Assembly (NCBI RefSeq): GCF_000269865.1
Contig: NZ_AKKV01000020.1
Coordinates: 124,001 to 188,000 of the forward strand
Reading direction: 5' to 3'
DNA length: 64,000 bases
From: Fictibacillus macauensis ZFHKF-1
GTDB taxonomy: Bacteria; Bacillota; Bacilli; Bacillales; Fictibacillaceae
Positions within the stretch are counted from its first letter, which is position 1, and each line of letters starts with the position of its first letter. This document shows, in pieces, positions 53,403-61,590 of this stretch. The notes under the pieces were generated by a model. The model was not told where the DNA came from, searched no databases, and was given only the letters and a program-made list of their open reading frames with translations. The translations under genes were made by a program, and so were the position numbers.

Positions 53403-54523
53403 TGAAAGATTCTACCTTAAAAGTACTTATGGTATTAGATGGATTAGACGTAGGTGGAACAGAAACCTACGTATTAAGTATTGTTGAAGAATTAAAACAA
53501 AGAGGCGTTTCCTTTGTCATTGTTAGCAGAGGGGGCGTGATGCTTCCGCGTTTTCAGAAGCTTGGTTTTCCGATTTATGAAGTAAACTTTCCTTATACAT
53601 TGCATCATAAAGAAGCAGAGCAAGAACCTTTAATACAGCAGCTGAAAGAGATTATGACGAAAGAGCAGGTTACGCTCGTTCACGGTCATCAAACGCCGTC
53701 ATCCGTGCTTGCATTTCGTGCTGCAAAACATTTAAAACTGCCAACCGTCTTCACCGTTCATGGCACATATTATGCACGCGGTGAACTATTGGACGTGCTC
53801 CCTCTAGCCACGAAGCTCATCTGCGTAAGTCCTCCTATTGAAAAATTTATTCAAGAACTAACGGATACACCAACTGCCGTCATTGCAAACGGCGTCGACA
53901 CAAATGAATATTCACCAAAAGAGGCGACCGATGTTCGAAGAGAGCTCGGTATTCCTGACGATGCGCTCGTTCTTCTTTATAGCAGCCGCATCGCTTGGAC
54001 GAAAGCATCCATTTGTTTAACGATGTTAAAGGCTGCTAAAGATATAAAATTAGCTGATTTTCCACATTTGCACGTCGTTGTCGTTGGCGGTGGACCTCGC
54101 ATGCAAGAGCTTATTCAGCTCACTGCAACGATTCACCAGTCAACGAAAGCACCGTTTATCCATTTGGTCGGTGAACAATACGACATGCAGCGGTATTTTT
54201 CCGTAGCGGACTGCGTCGTTGGAACGGGACGCATTGCCCTTGAAGCGATGGCGTGCGGTAAACCACTCATTGCTTCAGGTAGTCATGGCTACTTCGGAAT
54301 CGTTGAAGCCTCTCAATTTGATGATGCGTGGCATTGCTATTTTGGTGACCACGGTTCGCGACAGCCTTGCAGTCGCTTTGCTTTCGTTAAAGATTTTCGT
54401 TCCTTCCTATCGCAACAAGAGCGGTTACTGCAAGCAGGAAAAGATTCAAGAGCATGGATGATGGATCGATTTAATATTACGCACCGAGCGGGAAATCTTT
54501 TTGAATTATATCGCTCATTGTAA
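53402..54523 (+). CDS. Glycosyltransferase family 4
   Basis: 373 aa GT-B enzyme. N-terminal acceptor domain MVLDGLDVGGTETYVLSIVE and VHGHQTPSSVLAFRAAKHLK, donor domain VIANGVDTNEYSPKEA, VVVGGGPRMQELI, YFSVADCVVGTGRIALEAMA (EX7E-like region). Retaining transferase likely adding a sugar to a lipid-linked oligosaccharide. GTG start; its ribosome site GGAAGTCAGG is in the end of the GT2 gene. Pyruvyltransferase follows. Confidence 0.85.
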   Translation: MKDSTLKVLMVLDGLDVGGTETYVLSIVEELKQRGVSFVIVSRGGVMLPRFQKLGFPIYEVNFPYTLHHKEAEQEPLIQQLKEIMTKEQVTLVHGHQTPSSVLAFRAAKHLKLPTVFTVHGTYYARGELLDVLPLATKLICVSPPIEKFIQELTDTPTAVIANGVDTNEYSPKEATDVRRELGIPDDALVLLYSSRIAWTKASICLTMLKAAKDIKLADFPHLHVVVVGGGPRMQELIQLTATIHQSTKAPFIHLVGEQYDMQRYFSVADCVVGTGRIALEAMACGKPLIASGSHGYFGIVEASQFDDAWHCYFGDHGSRQPCSRFAFVKDFRSFLSQQERLLQAGKDSRAWMMDRFNITHRAGNLFELYRSL

Positions 54524-54533
54524 GGAGACTGTT

Positions 54534-55580
54534 ATGAAAAAACTATTATACGTCGGTTGGATTGGTTTTGGTAATTTAGGAGATGAGTTGCTGTATCATG
54601 AATTTAAACGCTGGTATCGCATCCTTCACCCTGAAGCACACTATGAAATTATTCCATCCGCTCCCGGCATCGATTTTAAAAACTTATTACCTTACGACGC
54701 GGTCGTGTTAGGTGGAGGTTCTTTAGTGTTACCTGGCTATTTAGCTATTCTACAGCAAGCCTACAGTGAGGGAAAGAAAGTCATGATCTGGGGAAGTGGT
54801 ATTGACTGGCTCGAAGAACAACAGCTCGCCGCTTTACTTTCAGAAGAAAAGCCTACGTCTATTGCATCGCATTTTTCAGCGAAAGATACACAGCTGATGC
54901 AAGAAGCCATTGGACATGCGCACTATGCTGGCGTTCGCGGTCCTCTAACGCAAAAAGTACTCCAAACGGTAGGCATCGACGAAACGCTACCAATCATCGG
55001 CGACCCTGGACTTCTCATGGCAGCACCTTCTAAAGTCCTACCAAAAGAAAAGCACATTGGCATCAATTGGGGAACAACCTATAATCGCCTTTATGGCGGT
55101 CATGAAGAGAATGTCGAAAATGCCCTTCTCCAAGTATGTAAAAAGCTTCTCAAGCAAGGGTACAAACTGACATTTTATATCGTTTGGAAAGAAGACATTC
55201 CCGCCTGTAAACGCTTGTTACAAAAAATCAATGATGCAAACGCCACTTTAGATGAAACACTTTATAGCGAAGAAGCACTCATGACACAGTTATCCCGCTT
55301 TCAAATGACGATTAATTTCAAGCTTCATGCTAACCTTTTATCGCTAACAGCAGGCGTTCCTTGTGTTGCCCTTGGGTATCGATTTAAAGTATTTGATTTA
55401 TTTCATTCTCTCGACTTGCAAAATTATGTCGTTTCAACCGGTTCTCCGAGTTTTTCCATAGATGTGATGGATTGCATTCGCCTCATCGAGCAACAGACAC
55501 CAGAAATTCTGCATACCTATGAGCAGAAGAAACAAGTCTATCTTCCTTTATTAAAACAAATGATTCAATCGCTTCACTAA
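54534..55580 (+). CDS. Polysaccharide pyruvyl transferase family protein (CsaB-like)
   Basis: 348 aa. GT-B-like PS_pyruv_trans domain: YVGWIGFGNLGDELLYHEFK at the N-terminus (the GxxGNxGDE motif), LGGGSLVLPGYLAI, WGSGIDWLEE, GVRGPLTQKVLQ, GDPGLLM, and FQMTINFKLHANLLSLTAGV with the family His. Such enzymes add pyruvate ketals to sugars from phosphoenolpyruvate, as in cell-wall glycans or acidic exopolysaccharide. AAGGAG before ATG 54534. With the GT2 and GT4 it likely makes a short, acidic surface glycan. Confidence 0.85.
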   Translation: MKKLLYVGWIGFGNLGDELLYHEFKRWYRILHPEAHYEIIPSAPGIDFKNLLPYDAVVLGGGSLVLPGYLAILQQAYSEGKKVMIWGSGIDWLEEQQLAALLSEEKPTSIASHFSAKDTQLMQEAIGHAHYAGVRGPLTQKVLQTVGIDETLPIIGDPGLLMAAPSKVLPKEKHIGINWGTTYNRLYGGHEENVENALLQVCKKLLKQGYKLTFYIVWKEDIPACKRLLQKINDANATLDETLYSEEALMTQLSRFQMTINFKLHANLLSLTAGVPCVALGYRFKVFDLFHSLDLQNYVVSTGSPSFSIDVMDCIRLIEQQTPEILHTYEQKKQVYLPLLKQMIQSLH

Positions 55581-55589
55581 ACACCATGA

Positions 55590-55630
55590 AATCCGAGTGA
55601 TGGTAACGTTCCCATTATTCGGGTTTTTTC
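55590..55630 (+). terminator. Terminator of the glycosyltransferase operon
   Basis: AATCCGAGTGATGG pairs with CCATTATTCGGGTT (G-U wobbles) around TAACGTT, then T6. Confidence 0.8.
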
Positions 55631-55950
55631 GATACCTTTCTAACCAATTTCTAAAAAACGACAGAGAAATTACACAAAAATTGTAGAACTATGACTGTTT
55701 TTTTCAAGTTTTTTTCTTTTTAGACCTTTTCTATGAAAATTCTACTATAAAAAAGGAGAATTTTTGCTTACATAGGTCTAAAGATCGTGCGAATAATGAA
55801 CCATGCTGTCATTTATTGTTGAAATTTTCTGATTTTAATGAGCGATTGTTTTCATGCATCTGCGACAAATGGTACAGAGTGTCCATTTTATGGGTAGGTG
55901 AAGTAGACTATAATTAAATGGAAACATACCACATTTAAGGAGGAATTTTG
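55631..55950 (+). other. Upstream region of the second bacillolysin gene
   Basis: AT-rich, no gene. TATAAT (55909-55914) lies 36 bp before the start, in the same position as TATACT in copy 1, again with no clear -35. Upstream sequence otherwise only weakly resembles copy 1. Confidence 0.5.
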
Positions 55951-57600
55951 TTGAAGAAGAAATTGGTTATTCCTATGGTATTATCAACCGCTTTCATCAC
56001 GAGCTCATTTGCTTCGGCTTCATCCGCTGCTGATCTTTCTACTCATGTAAAGGCCGGATCCGCACAATCGCTGTTTAAAACGAAAATTCAATCGAAAGTG
56101 TATGCCACTAAAAATGCGCACAGTGCTTTACAGTACCTAGAAGCAAATAAAGAGGCATTCGGTATGATTGATCCACAAAACCAATTTGTTCAACAAAGTA
56201 AAGAAACCGATTCTCTCGGTATGACACACGTTCGCTTACAACAAACGAAAAATGGTGTACCAATTGAGGGCGCACTTATCACGGTCCATTTTAAGAAAGA
56301 TGGCAGCGTGGCGAGTGTGACAGGTTATCATAATCCAAAAGTGGAAGTAAAAGCAATGAAAACAGCTGCCGCTTTCTCAAAAGATAAAGCCCTGAGCATT
56401 GCTTTAAAATCCGTTAAAGCACCAGATCGTTTAAAGTATACACCAAAAACGGAGCTTGTCATTTATCCATATGAAGGACAACATTATACAGCCTATAAAG
56501 TCAATGTGACATTCCAAGGCAAAGAGCCAGGAAACTGGTTTGTCTATGTCGATGCTGGCAGCGGTAAAGTGATTGATCAATACAATGCCATCATGGATGC
56601 TGGCGAAGTGAACGTAAAGGGTAGAGGAATTGGGGTAAAGGGTGACGATCGGGACAACTTACATATGTCCTATACAACGGACCGTAAAGGTGTCAAAACG
56701 TATGCACTAAAAGATACTTCTCACTCTGGTCTTAAAAGTATTGAAACGTATACGATGAACAACAGCTGGGATGATTGGGATCTACCAGGCGATTTATATA
56801 AAGGACCACAAAGCTTCTTTAATCAAAAAGTCGATGCAGCAGCCGTTGACGCCCATTATAACTCCGAAAAAGTCTATGATTTTTATAAAAAGAATTTCAA
56901 TCGAAACTCCATTGATGGCAAAGGCGGAGCTATCGTTTCATCCGTTCACTATGGAGAAAGCTACGCAAATGCCTTCTGGGATGGCTACTCGATGACGTAC
57001 GGCGATGGTGACAATGAATTGTTCATTCCACTTTCTGCTGCACTAGATGTCGCAGCACACGAAATGACACATGGCGTAACAACGAATTCAGCGAATCTTA
57101 CGTATCGTAATCAATCAGGTGCCCTAAATGAAGCATTCTCTGATATTTTCGGAGCACTCATTGATGATGACGATTGGGAAATGGGAGAAGATGCGATGGC
57201 GCCAAAAGCCATTATGGATGGCCGCACATCTCTCCGTAGCTTGAGCCAACCCGACAAATATCCAGTCGGCTCTAAATATGTAGCGTATGGAAATGGCCAA
57301 GGAAAATATCCAAAACATATGAATGAGTTTTATAACCTTCCTGTTTCATTAGATAACGGAGGCGTTCATATTAACTCTTCCATCATCAACCATGCAGCGT
57401 ATTTAGCTGGTGAAAAAATCGGTAAGAAAAACCTTGGTAAAATTCACTACCGTGCGTTAACAACCTATTTAACGCCATCGTCTAATTTCAAAGATGCACG
57501 CAAAGCCTTAATTCAATCAGCAACCGATCTATTTGGTGCTAACAGTGCTGAAACGACAGCCATAACAGCCGCCTATGATCAAGTTGGCATTACCAACTAA
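55951..57600 (+). CDS. Bacillolysin, secreted neutral metalloprotease (M4), copy 2
   Basis: 549 aa, paralog of the 49660 gene with the same order: signal peptide MKKKLVIPMVLSTAFITSSF, FTP/PepSY prodomain, catalytic HEMTHGVT (His370, Glu371, His374), GALNEAFSDIFGA, GGVHINSSIINHAAYLAG. Most differences are in the prodomain and between ~225 and 310; catalytic blocks are almost identical. AAGGAGG lies 7 bases before TTG 55951. Both copies appear intact and active. The TasA-like copy 2 follows at 69 bp. Confidence 0.93.
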   Translation: MKKKLVIPMVLSTAFITSSFASASSAADLSTHVKAGSAQSLFKTKIQSKVYATKNAHSALQYLEANKEAFGMIDPQNQFVQQSKETDSLGMTHVRLQQTKNGVPIEGALITVHFKKDGSVASVTGYHNPKVEVKAMKTAAAFSKDKALSIALKSVKAPDRLKYTPKTELVIYPYEGQHYTAYKVNVTFQGKEPGNWFVYVDAGSGKVIDQYNAIMDAGEVNVKGRGIGVKGDDRDNLHMSYTTDRKGVKTYALKDTSHSGLKSIETYTMNNSWDDWDLPGDLYKGPQSFFNQKVDAAAVDAHYNSEKVYDFYKKNFNRNSIDGKGGAIVSSVHYGESYANAFWDGYSMTYGDGDNELFIPLSAALDVAAHEMTHGVTTNSANLTYRNQSGALNEAFSDIFGALIDDDDWEMGEDAMAPKAIMDGRTSLRSLSQPDKYPVGSKYVAYGNGQGKYPKHMNEFYNLPVSLDNGGVHINSSIINHAAYLAGEKIGKKNLGKIHYRALTTYLTPSSNFKDARKALIQSATDLFGANSAETTAITAAYDQVGITN

Positions 57601-57669
57601 TTTTTTTACCCCTTTTGTTCTTTTTTAAGAACAGTATGACCACCTAAACTACTAAAGGAGCTGGATGAA

Positions 57670-58269
57670 ATGAGTTTAAAAAAGAAAATTGGTCTTGGAG
57701 TCGCTTCAGCCGCACTCGGCTTATCATTAATCGGTACAGGGACGTATGCGTATTTTAGTGATACAGAAACGTCACAAAATACCTTTGCCTCTGGTACACT
57801 TGATTTAGCTATGAATCCAAGTGTACTCGTTGACTTAAAAGATTTAAAACCAGGTGATGTCATTCGTCGTGACTTTACACTAGCGAATAACGGAACATTG
57901 GCCATCAAATCTGTCAGCATTAAAACATCGTATGATGTAAAAGATGTTAAAAACGATAACAACGGTAGTGACCTTGGTGGTGACATCCGCGTAAACTTCC
58001 TTTTTAACACCGATAAAATGGAAAAACCGGTATGGACAACAACGCTCAAAGATTTAAAAGCGATGAGCCCAGATGCGGTCAAAGATAAATTTGAATCCAT
58101 TTATGGTGATGCTTGGGGTACGAAAGGGTTAGCACCTAATAGTAAGGACAAGCTAACCGTTGAATTTGAATTTGTCGATTCTGGCAAAGATCAAAACGTG
58201 TTCCAAGGTGATTCTCTGAATCTTAAATGGGATTTTACTGCCACACAAACAGCAGGTGAAAAGAAATAA
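57670..58269 (+). CDS. TasA/CalY (camelysin) family fibre protein, copy 2
   Basis: 199 aa, the same length as copy 1 and about 91% identical by eye; changes such as Gly23Thr, Asp82Ser, Gly157Asn-Thr158Ser, Gln161Lys lie mostly in loops. Codons differ at many silent positions, so the duplication is not very recent. Signal IGLGVASAALGLSLIGTGTY then AYFSDTE. AAAGGAGCTGG before ATG. Ends at a hairpin homologous to that of copy 1. Confidence 0.88.
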   Translation: MSLKKKIGLGVASAALGLSLIGTGTYAYFSDTETSQNTFASGTLDLAMNPSVLVDLKDLKPGDVIRRDFTLANNGTLAIKSVSIKTSYDVKDVKNDNNGSDLGGDIRVNFLFNTDKMEKPVWTTTLKDLKAMSPDAVKDKFESIYGDAWGTKGLAPNSKDKLTVEFEFVDSGKDQNVFQGDSLNLKWDFTATQTAGEKK

Positions 58270-58277
58270 GCATAACC

Positions 58278-58306
58278 AACAGCCGGTGAAGCCTTCACCG
58301 GCTGTT
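58278..58306. terminator. Stem-loop after TasA-like copy 2
   Basis: AACAGCCGGTGAA pairs perfectly with TTCACCGGCTGTT around GCC. Core shared with the copy 1 terminator, but the flanking A/T runs have been lost. Confidence 0.75.
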
Positions 58307-58348
58307 GTTCTGTCTAAAAACCAATAGACGACATCTAAGGAGAGAAAG

Positions 58349-58527
58349 CTGATCCGCAAGAATTTTAACGACTAGATGCCACCTACACCATCCAATCACA
58401 TACGGCGATTTACAGCAAAGAGTATGGCTACGATGCTAGTTTTACTACGTTCATTGCACAAAAAGTCGAAAGTTATCTTAAAAGACAGCATAGCCCAGAG
58501 AACATCTGGATTGTCGAACATAACAAC
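58349..58527 (+). pseudogene. Fragment of a GNAT acetyltransferase gene
   Basis: An AAGGAGAG site is followed by LIRKNFN (frame 1, then stop) and, after a frameshift, RLDATYTIQSHTAIYSKEYG, YDASFTTFIAQKVESYLK, SPENIWIVEHNN. This matches the N-terminal part of MarR-GNAT-type acetyltransferases (HxxxYxxEYGxDxxFExxVAxxV...ERxWIAE). The rest of the domain, with the acetyl-CoA site, is absent. No intact start codon. Confidence 0.5.
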
Positions 58528-58669
58528 GACTCGTCTTATTGAAACTTACAAACTGAATTACATTATCTTCCACTGCGACGACAAGACCTTCTGCGCCCTG
58601 CGTTGTTATGCTGACATTGGTACCAACGATTGAGAGCAACTATTCAGTAAAAGCAGCAGTAACTTCCAT
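58478..58669 (-). pseudogene. Decayed copy of the 70-aa LSm-like gene
   Basis: From ATG 58669 the minus strand reads MEVTAAFTE, a TAG stop at codon 10, then LLSIVGTNVSITTQGAEGLV, VAVEDNVIQFVSFNKTSR. It aligns with MAYPATFRDLLLSLVGKNVT, ITT..AEGLLVTVADDVVQL of the 52047-52259 gene, with TAG in place of a Leu codon and a frameshift after NKTSR. It lies in the same position relative to TasA-like copy 2 as the intact gene does to copy 1, but a GNAT fragment abuts its 3' end. Confidence 0.72.
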
Positions 58670-58930
58670 TAATGGACCTTCTCTCTCCCACCTGTTCAAA
58701 AATTTTTGGAAAGTCTCAGAGTAGACACTTCTATAGAGTAAGTTTTTATTATGCATTTAAAAACTGATCCATTTCTTTAGACCACTGATCCATTAAGGTG
58801 GCCGGGCATATTATATACTTTCTCAGAAAATGAATCTCATTCCCTTAGACTTTTGATAGAATAAAATGGACGCTATTTATGAACGTCTTTTTTTATGAAT
58901 AAACTACATCATGTTTTGGGAGTGAAAGCG

Positions 58931-59455
58931 GTGATAGTTCACACGGTACAGCCTTTAAGTATTTACTGGCTGATGCGAGACCAAGGTTATTATGAAGGAA
59001 GTAGTAAGTATGTATGCGAAGATTTCAAGAAACCATACGACTGGATGAAAGCTCAGATGATGGATAGAATTCCAGATTACCAGGGATCCTCTTATCCAGT
59101 ATGGGTTTGGAAACGAACGGTGAATCGCAATGAGGAATGTCTTTTGCCTACGGGGCAAAGAGGTGTCATTTTGACGCTTGATATCCCAGACCAACAAATC
59201 CTTTGGTCTTGTTTTGAGTCTTGGCACTGTATTTTAAATGATTCTCCGGTAACGTTGAATGAGGCAGAATGGGAAAAGTATGACAGGGAGAATTGGGCAA
59301 ATATGCAAGAGACATGGCCCCGCATTTTTGATTTTGACCTATTAAAAACAATAGACCCGGAGTGGCACAACTTTGATGATAATTGGGTTCAAGGTGTCAC
59401 TCCTAAAATCACAATGGATCAAGTAAAGAAAGTAAAAAGATTCATTGCTAAGTGA
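58931..59455 (+). CDS. DUF3841 family protein
   Basis: 174 aa. VHTVQPLSIYWLMRDQGYYE at the start, PYDWMKAQMMDRIPDYQGSS, YPVWVWKR, LLTLDIPDQQILWS-type strand, ILNDSPVTLNEAEWEKY and WPRIFDFDLL near the end match DUF3841, a soluble, Trp-rich family of unknown function. GTG 58931 is chosen (GGGAGTGAAAG upstream); the ATG at 58895 has no ribosome site and lies in a T run. Confidence 0.8.
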   Translation: MIVHTVQPLSIYWLMRDQGYYEGSSKYVCEDFKKPYDWMKAQMMDRIPDYQGSSYPVWVWKRTVNRNEECLLPTGQRGVILTLDIPDQQILWSCFESWHCILNDSPVTLNEAEWEKYDRENWANMQETWPRIFDFDLLKTIDPEWHNFDDNWVQGVTPKITMDQVKKVKRFIAK

Positions 59456-59648
59456 CAAGCGGGCCAACCTTGCCTTTTAACCACGTGACTCATCAACAGC
59501 TTCAAGAAGAAGAGTGTGTCATCCTCACGCGTTAAAAAGGGCGCTTTTTACCACTTGCGAACAAGTGTTCTTTTGCAGTGGAAAGGAATTATGAAATGCT
59601 ATGTTGAAGTAGTGTAAGGAAACGGTCTTACATACAAGGAGGCGTGAT

Positions 59649-60764
59649 ATGAAACGAACAGCCACTAGCATCCTAACAGCCATCAGTGTTCTATCCGTAT
59701 GGAGTACTACAGCTACCACGAACGCAGCTACTTCTGAACTTGCTACAAAAAAACCAAGCTATTTATATGGACCCGATCATATGAAAGTACGCAATAAAGA
59801 ATATGGCGTTTTACCGGGTTCTTATATCGCACATTATACGTCCGATCAGTTATCTTCGCTCTACGACGCACAGAGGAAAAAGTGGCATTCACTTCCTACT
59901 GATGGCGGTTATCTTGTAAAGAAAAAGAAGTCGCTCTATTTATTCGGCATGCTGAACACAAACGCCTATCAATTTAATGTACAGCAGCAAAAGGCAACAC
60001 CGTTAAAAGGGAAATGGAGTCCATACTTTGTAACGAACCTGTCTCAAAACGATCTCATGCTAAGCAATCGTGAACCTGACATTCGTCAATCACGAATCTA
60101 TTACGGAACACCGACCACTCTCGCTAAAGGGCCGCTACTTACTGGTATCTTTGGAGTTGGCTGGCGCGATGCCGCTTCTAAAGAACTATGGGTGGCCACT
60201 AATAGCTTAGACATGAAAGACGAGCAGCATGTAAAAAAAGGCTATGTGTATCGAATATCCAAAGACGGCAAGCACATTCGTACATCCTTTACGTTGCCAC
60301 ATGGTGATTTTACTTCTGTAGTACCTATTAAGACACCGAACTTTTTACTTACCGGAAAAAAAGTATGGTATCGCGTGAATACAAAAAAACATACGGTACA
60401 ATCGATGAAAAATCCACTACAAGATGAGCGATTAGAAGTCATTCAAACCTTCCCATACGAAAAGGGCTCGGTAGTAATCGTTATGAATAGAGATCAAGTA
60501 GCCGATCATTTTCAGCTCGTCTATCTATCTTCCAAAGGCACGATTGAGAAGAAACGCACCATTCATTATCCCGCTTCACTTTATGAGTTTCAAAGAAAAG
60601 GCCATTATTTATACGTTGGTTCCCAAATTGTAAGCTCCTCGAACATCGGTGGTCACATCGGCATCATCGATCTTCGGAGCGGTAAAGTGGTTGCGCAACG
60701 CCTTTTACCAACTCCACGCCAAAAAGAAGAACAATCCTTTATACATTTTCAAGTGAATGACTAA
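59649..60764 (+). CDS. Secreted protein of unknown function, beta-propeller-like
   Basis: 371 aa. Signal peptide KRTATSILTAISVLSVWSTT, cleavage near ATTNAA. The mature part has repeated short strands with Trp/Tyr-Gly patterns (SLYDAQRKKWHSLPTDGGYL, SLYLFGMLNTNAYQFN, KELWVATNSLD, VYRISKDGKHIRTSFTLP, KVWYRVNTKKHTVQSM, HYLYVGSQIV, IGIIDLRSGKVVAQRLLP), typical of a seven-bladed propeller. No cysteine, no anchor, so released. Family not recognised. AAGGAGGCG before ATG. Confidence 0.7.
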   Translation: MKRTATSILTAISVLSVWSTTATTNAATSELATKKPSYLYGPDHMKVRNKEYGVLPGSYIAHYTSDQLSSLYDAQRKKWHSLPTDGGYLVKKKKSLYLFGMLNTNAYQFNVQQQKATPLKGKWSPYFVTNLSQNDLMLSNREPDIRQSRIYYGTPTTLAKGPLLTGIFGVGWRDAASKELWVATNSLDMKDEQHVKKGYVYRISKDGKHIRTSFTLPHGDFTSVVPIKTPNFLLTGKKVWYRVNTKKHTVQSMKNPLQDERLEVIQTFPYEKGSVVIVMNRDQVADHFQLVYLSSKGTIEKKRTIHYPASLYEFQRKGHYLYVGSQIVSSSNIGGHIGIIDLRSGKVVAQRLLPTPRQKEEQSFIHFQVND

Positions 60765-60846
60765 TCTTCACCTCCAAAATGAAACCCTTCCTGTAGACAA
60801 ATGATCATTTTTTCATATTTGGTTAAAATTCACTAGAATTTAGAAT

Positions 60847-60876
60847 AGGACCTTCTAACGAGAGGTCCTTTTTTTC
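60847..60876 (+). terminator. Terminator after the secreted propeller-like gene
   Basis: AGGACCT (60847-60853) pairs with AGGTCCT (60863-60869), followed by T7. Confidence 0.8.
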
Positions 60877-60948
60877 AGTATGACCTAGCCACTGACAAAA
60901 TCATTCACTGAGATTGTAGGTTTCTGCTAGGAGCTATAATGAAAATAA

Positions 60949-61008
60949 ACAGTATATTGACTATTTTTTCGAACCGTGCTACTTTTACACTAGACAGTAT
61001 ATTGTCTA
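60949..61008 (+). promoter_or_regulatory. Promoter and palindromic operator of the MarR gene
   Basis: TTGACT (60957-60962), 17 bp, TACTTT (60980-60985) with TG extension. TAGACAGTATATTGTCTA (60991-61008) is a near-perfect palindrome over the start point, and ACAGTATATTGACTA (60949-60963), a related site, overlaps the -35. Two matching sites bracketing the promoter suggest autorepression by the MarR protein. Confidence 0.65.
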
Positions 61009-61023
61009 ATGTGGGAGGTTAGT

Positions 61024-61590
61024 ATGGATCTATATAAAGAACTGTTTTTAATGCAACAAACTTATGGTACTTTATTTTCGTTAGCCAATAAAATTCAAAT
61101 CAAAGGTGACAAGTATCTGGAGCTTTTAACATCCAGACAGTACATGGCCATGGTGGCCATCGCTCATTTACCTGAAGAGGAAACAACGTTAAATAATATT
61201 GCTAGAAAGTTAGGAACAACAAAACAGAGCGCAAAACAGCTTGTTACGATTATAGAAAATAAGGGATACATTAAGGTTGTTCCAAGTTCAAAAGATAAAC
61301 GCGCGATGAATGTGAAGATTACGGAATTAGGAGAAAAGGTACTACTCGTTGTCGCTGAAAAAGGAATCTATTTTTTAGAAGACCTTTTTAAGGCCTTTTC
61401 AACAGAAGAATTAGAAACGATGTGGGAACTTTTAAAGAAATTGTATCGTTTTGATGGAGAAAAACAGGATGGATTTGAAGAGGAAGGACGTTTGAACACA
61501 CAAGAAGAGCATGACGCGTTACAACAAAACGTAATGAAAGAGTTTGAAAGACGAAGAATTGAGGCAAGGGATCACAAGAACAATGTTTGA
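61024..61590 (+). CDS. MarR-family transcriptional regulator
   Basis: 188 aa, somewhat longer than typical MarR (~145). Winged helix: [40 protein letters not shown] (recognition helix), [20 protein letters not shown] (wing with D-x-R), then ITELGEKVL and a dimerisation helix. The extra C-terminal ~40 residues are charged ([20 protein letters not shown]). GGGAGG before ATG 61024. The hydrolase gene overlaps its last 8 bases. Ligand unknown. Confidence 0.9.
   Translation: MDLYKELFLMQQTYGTLFSLANKIQIKGDKYLELLTSRQYMAMVAIAHLPEEETTLNNIARKLGTTKQSAKQLVTIIENKGYIKVVPSSKDKRAMNVKITELGEKVLLVVAEKGIYFLEDLFKAFSTEELETMWELLKKLYRFDGEKQDGFEEEGRLNTQEEHDALQQNVMKEFERRRIEARDHKNNV

Noticed and set aside
57606-58100. 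164-codon minus-strand frame opposite TasA-like copy 2 (and a shorter one opposite copy 1)
   Set aside because: Antisense shadow: low complexity, no ribosome site, and its presence in both copies follows from the conserved sense sequence.
59461-59535. Short frame GPTLPFNHVTHQQLQ... after the DUF3841 gene
   Set aside because: Looks like a coding remnant but is too short to assign, with no start.
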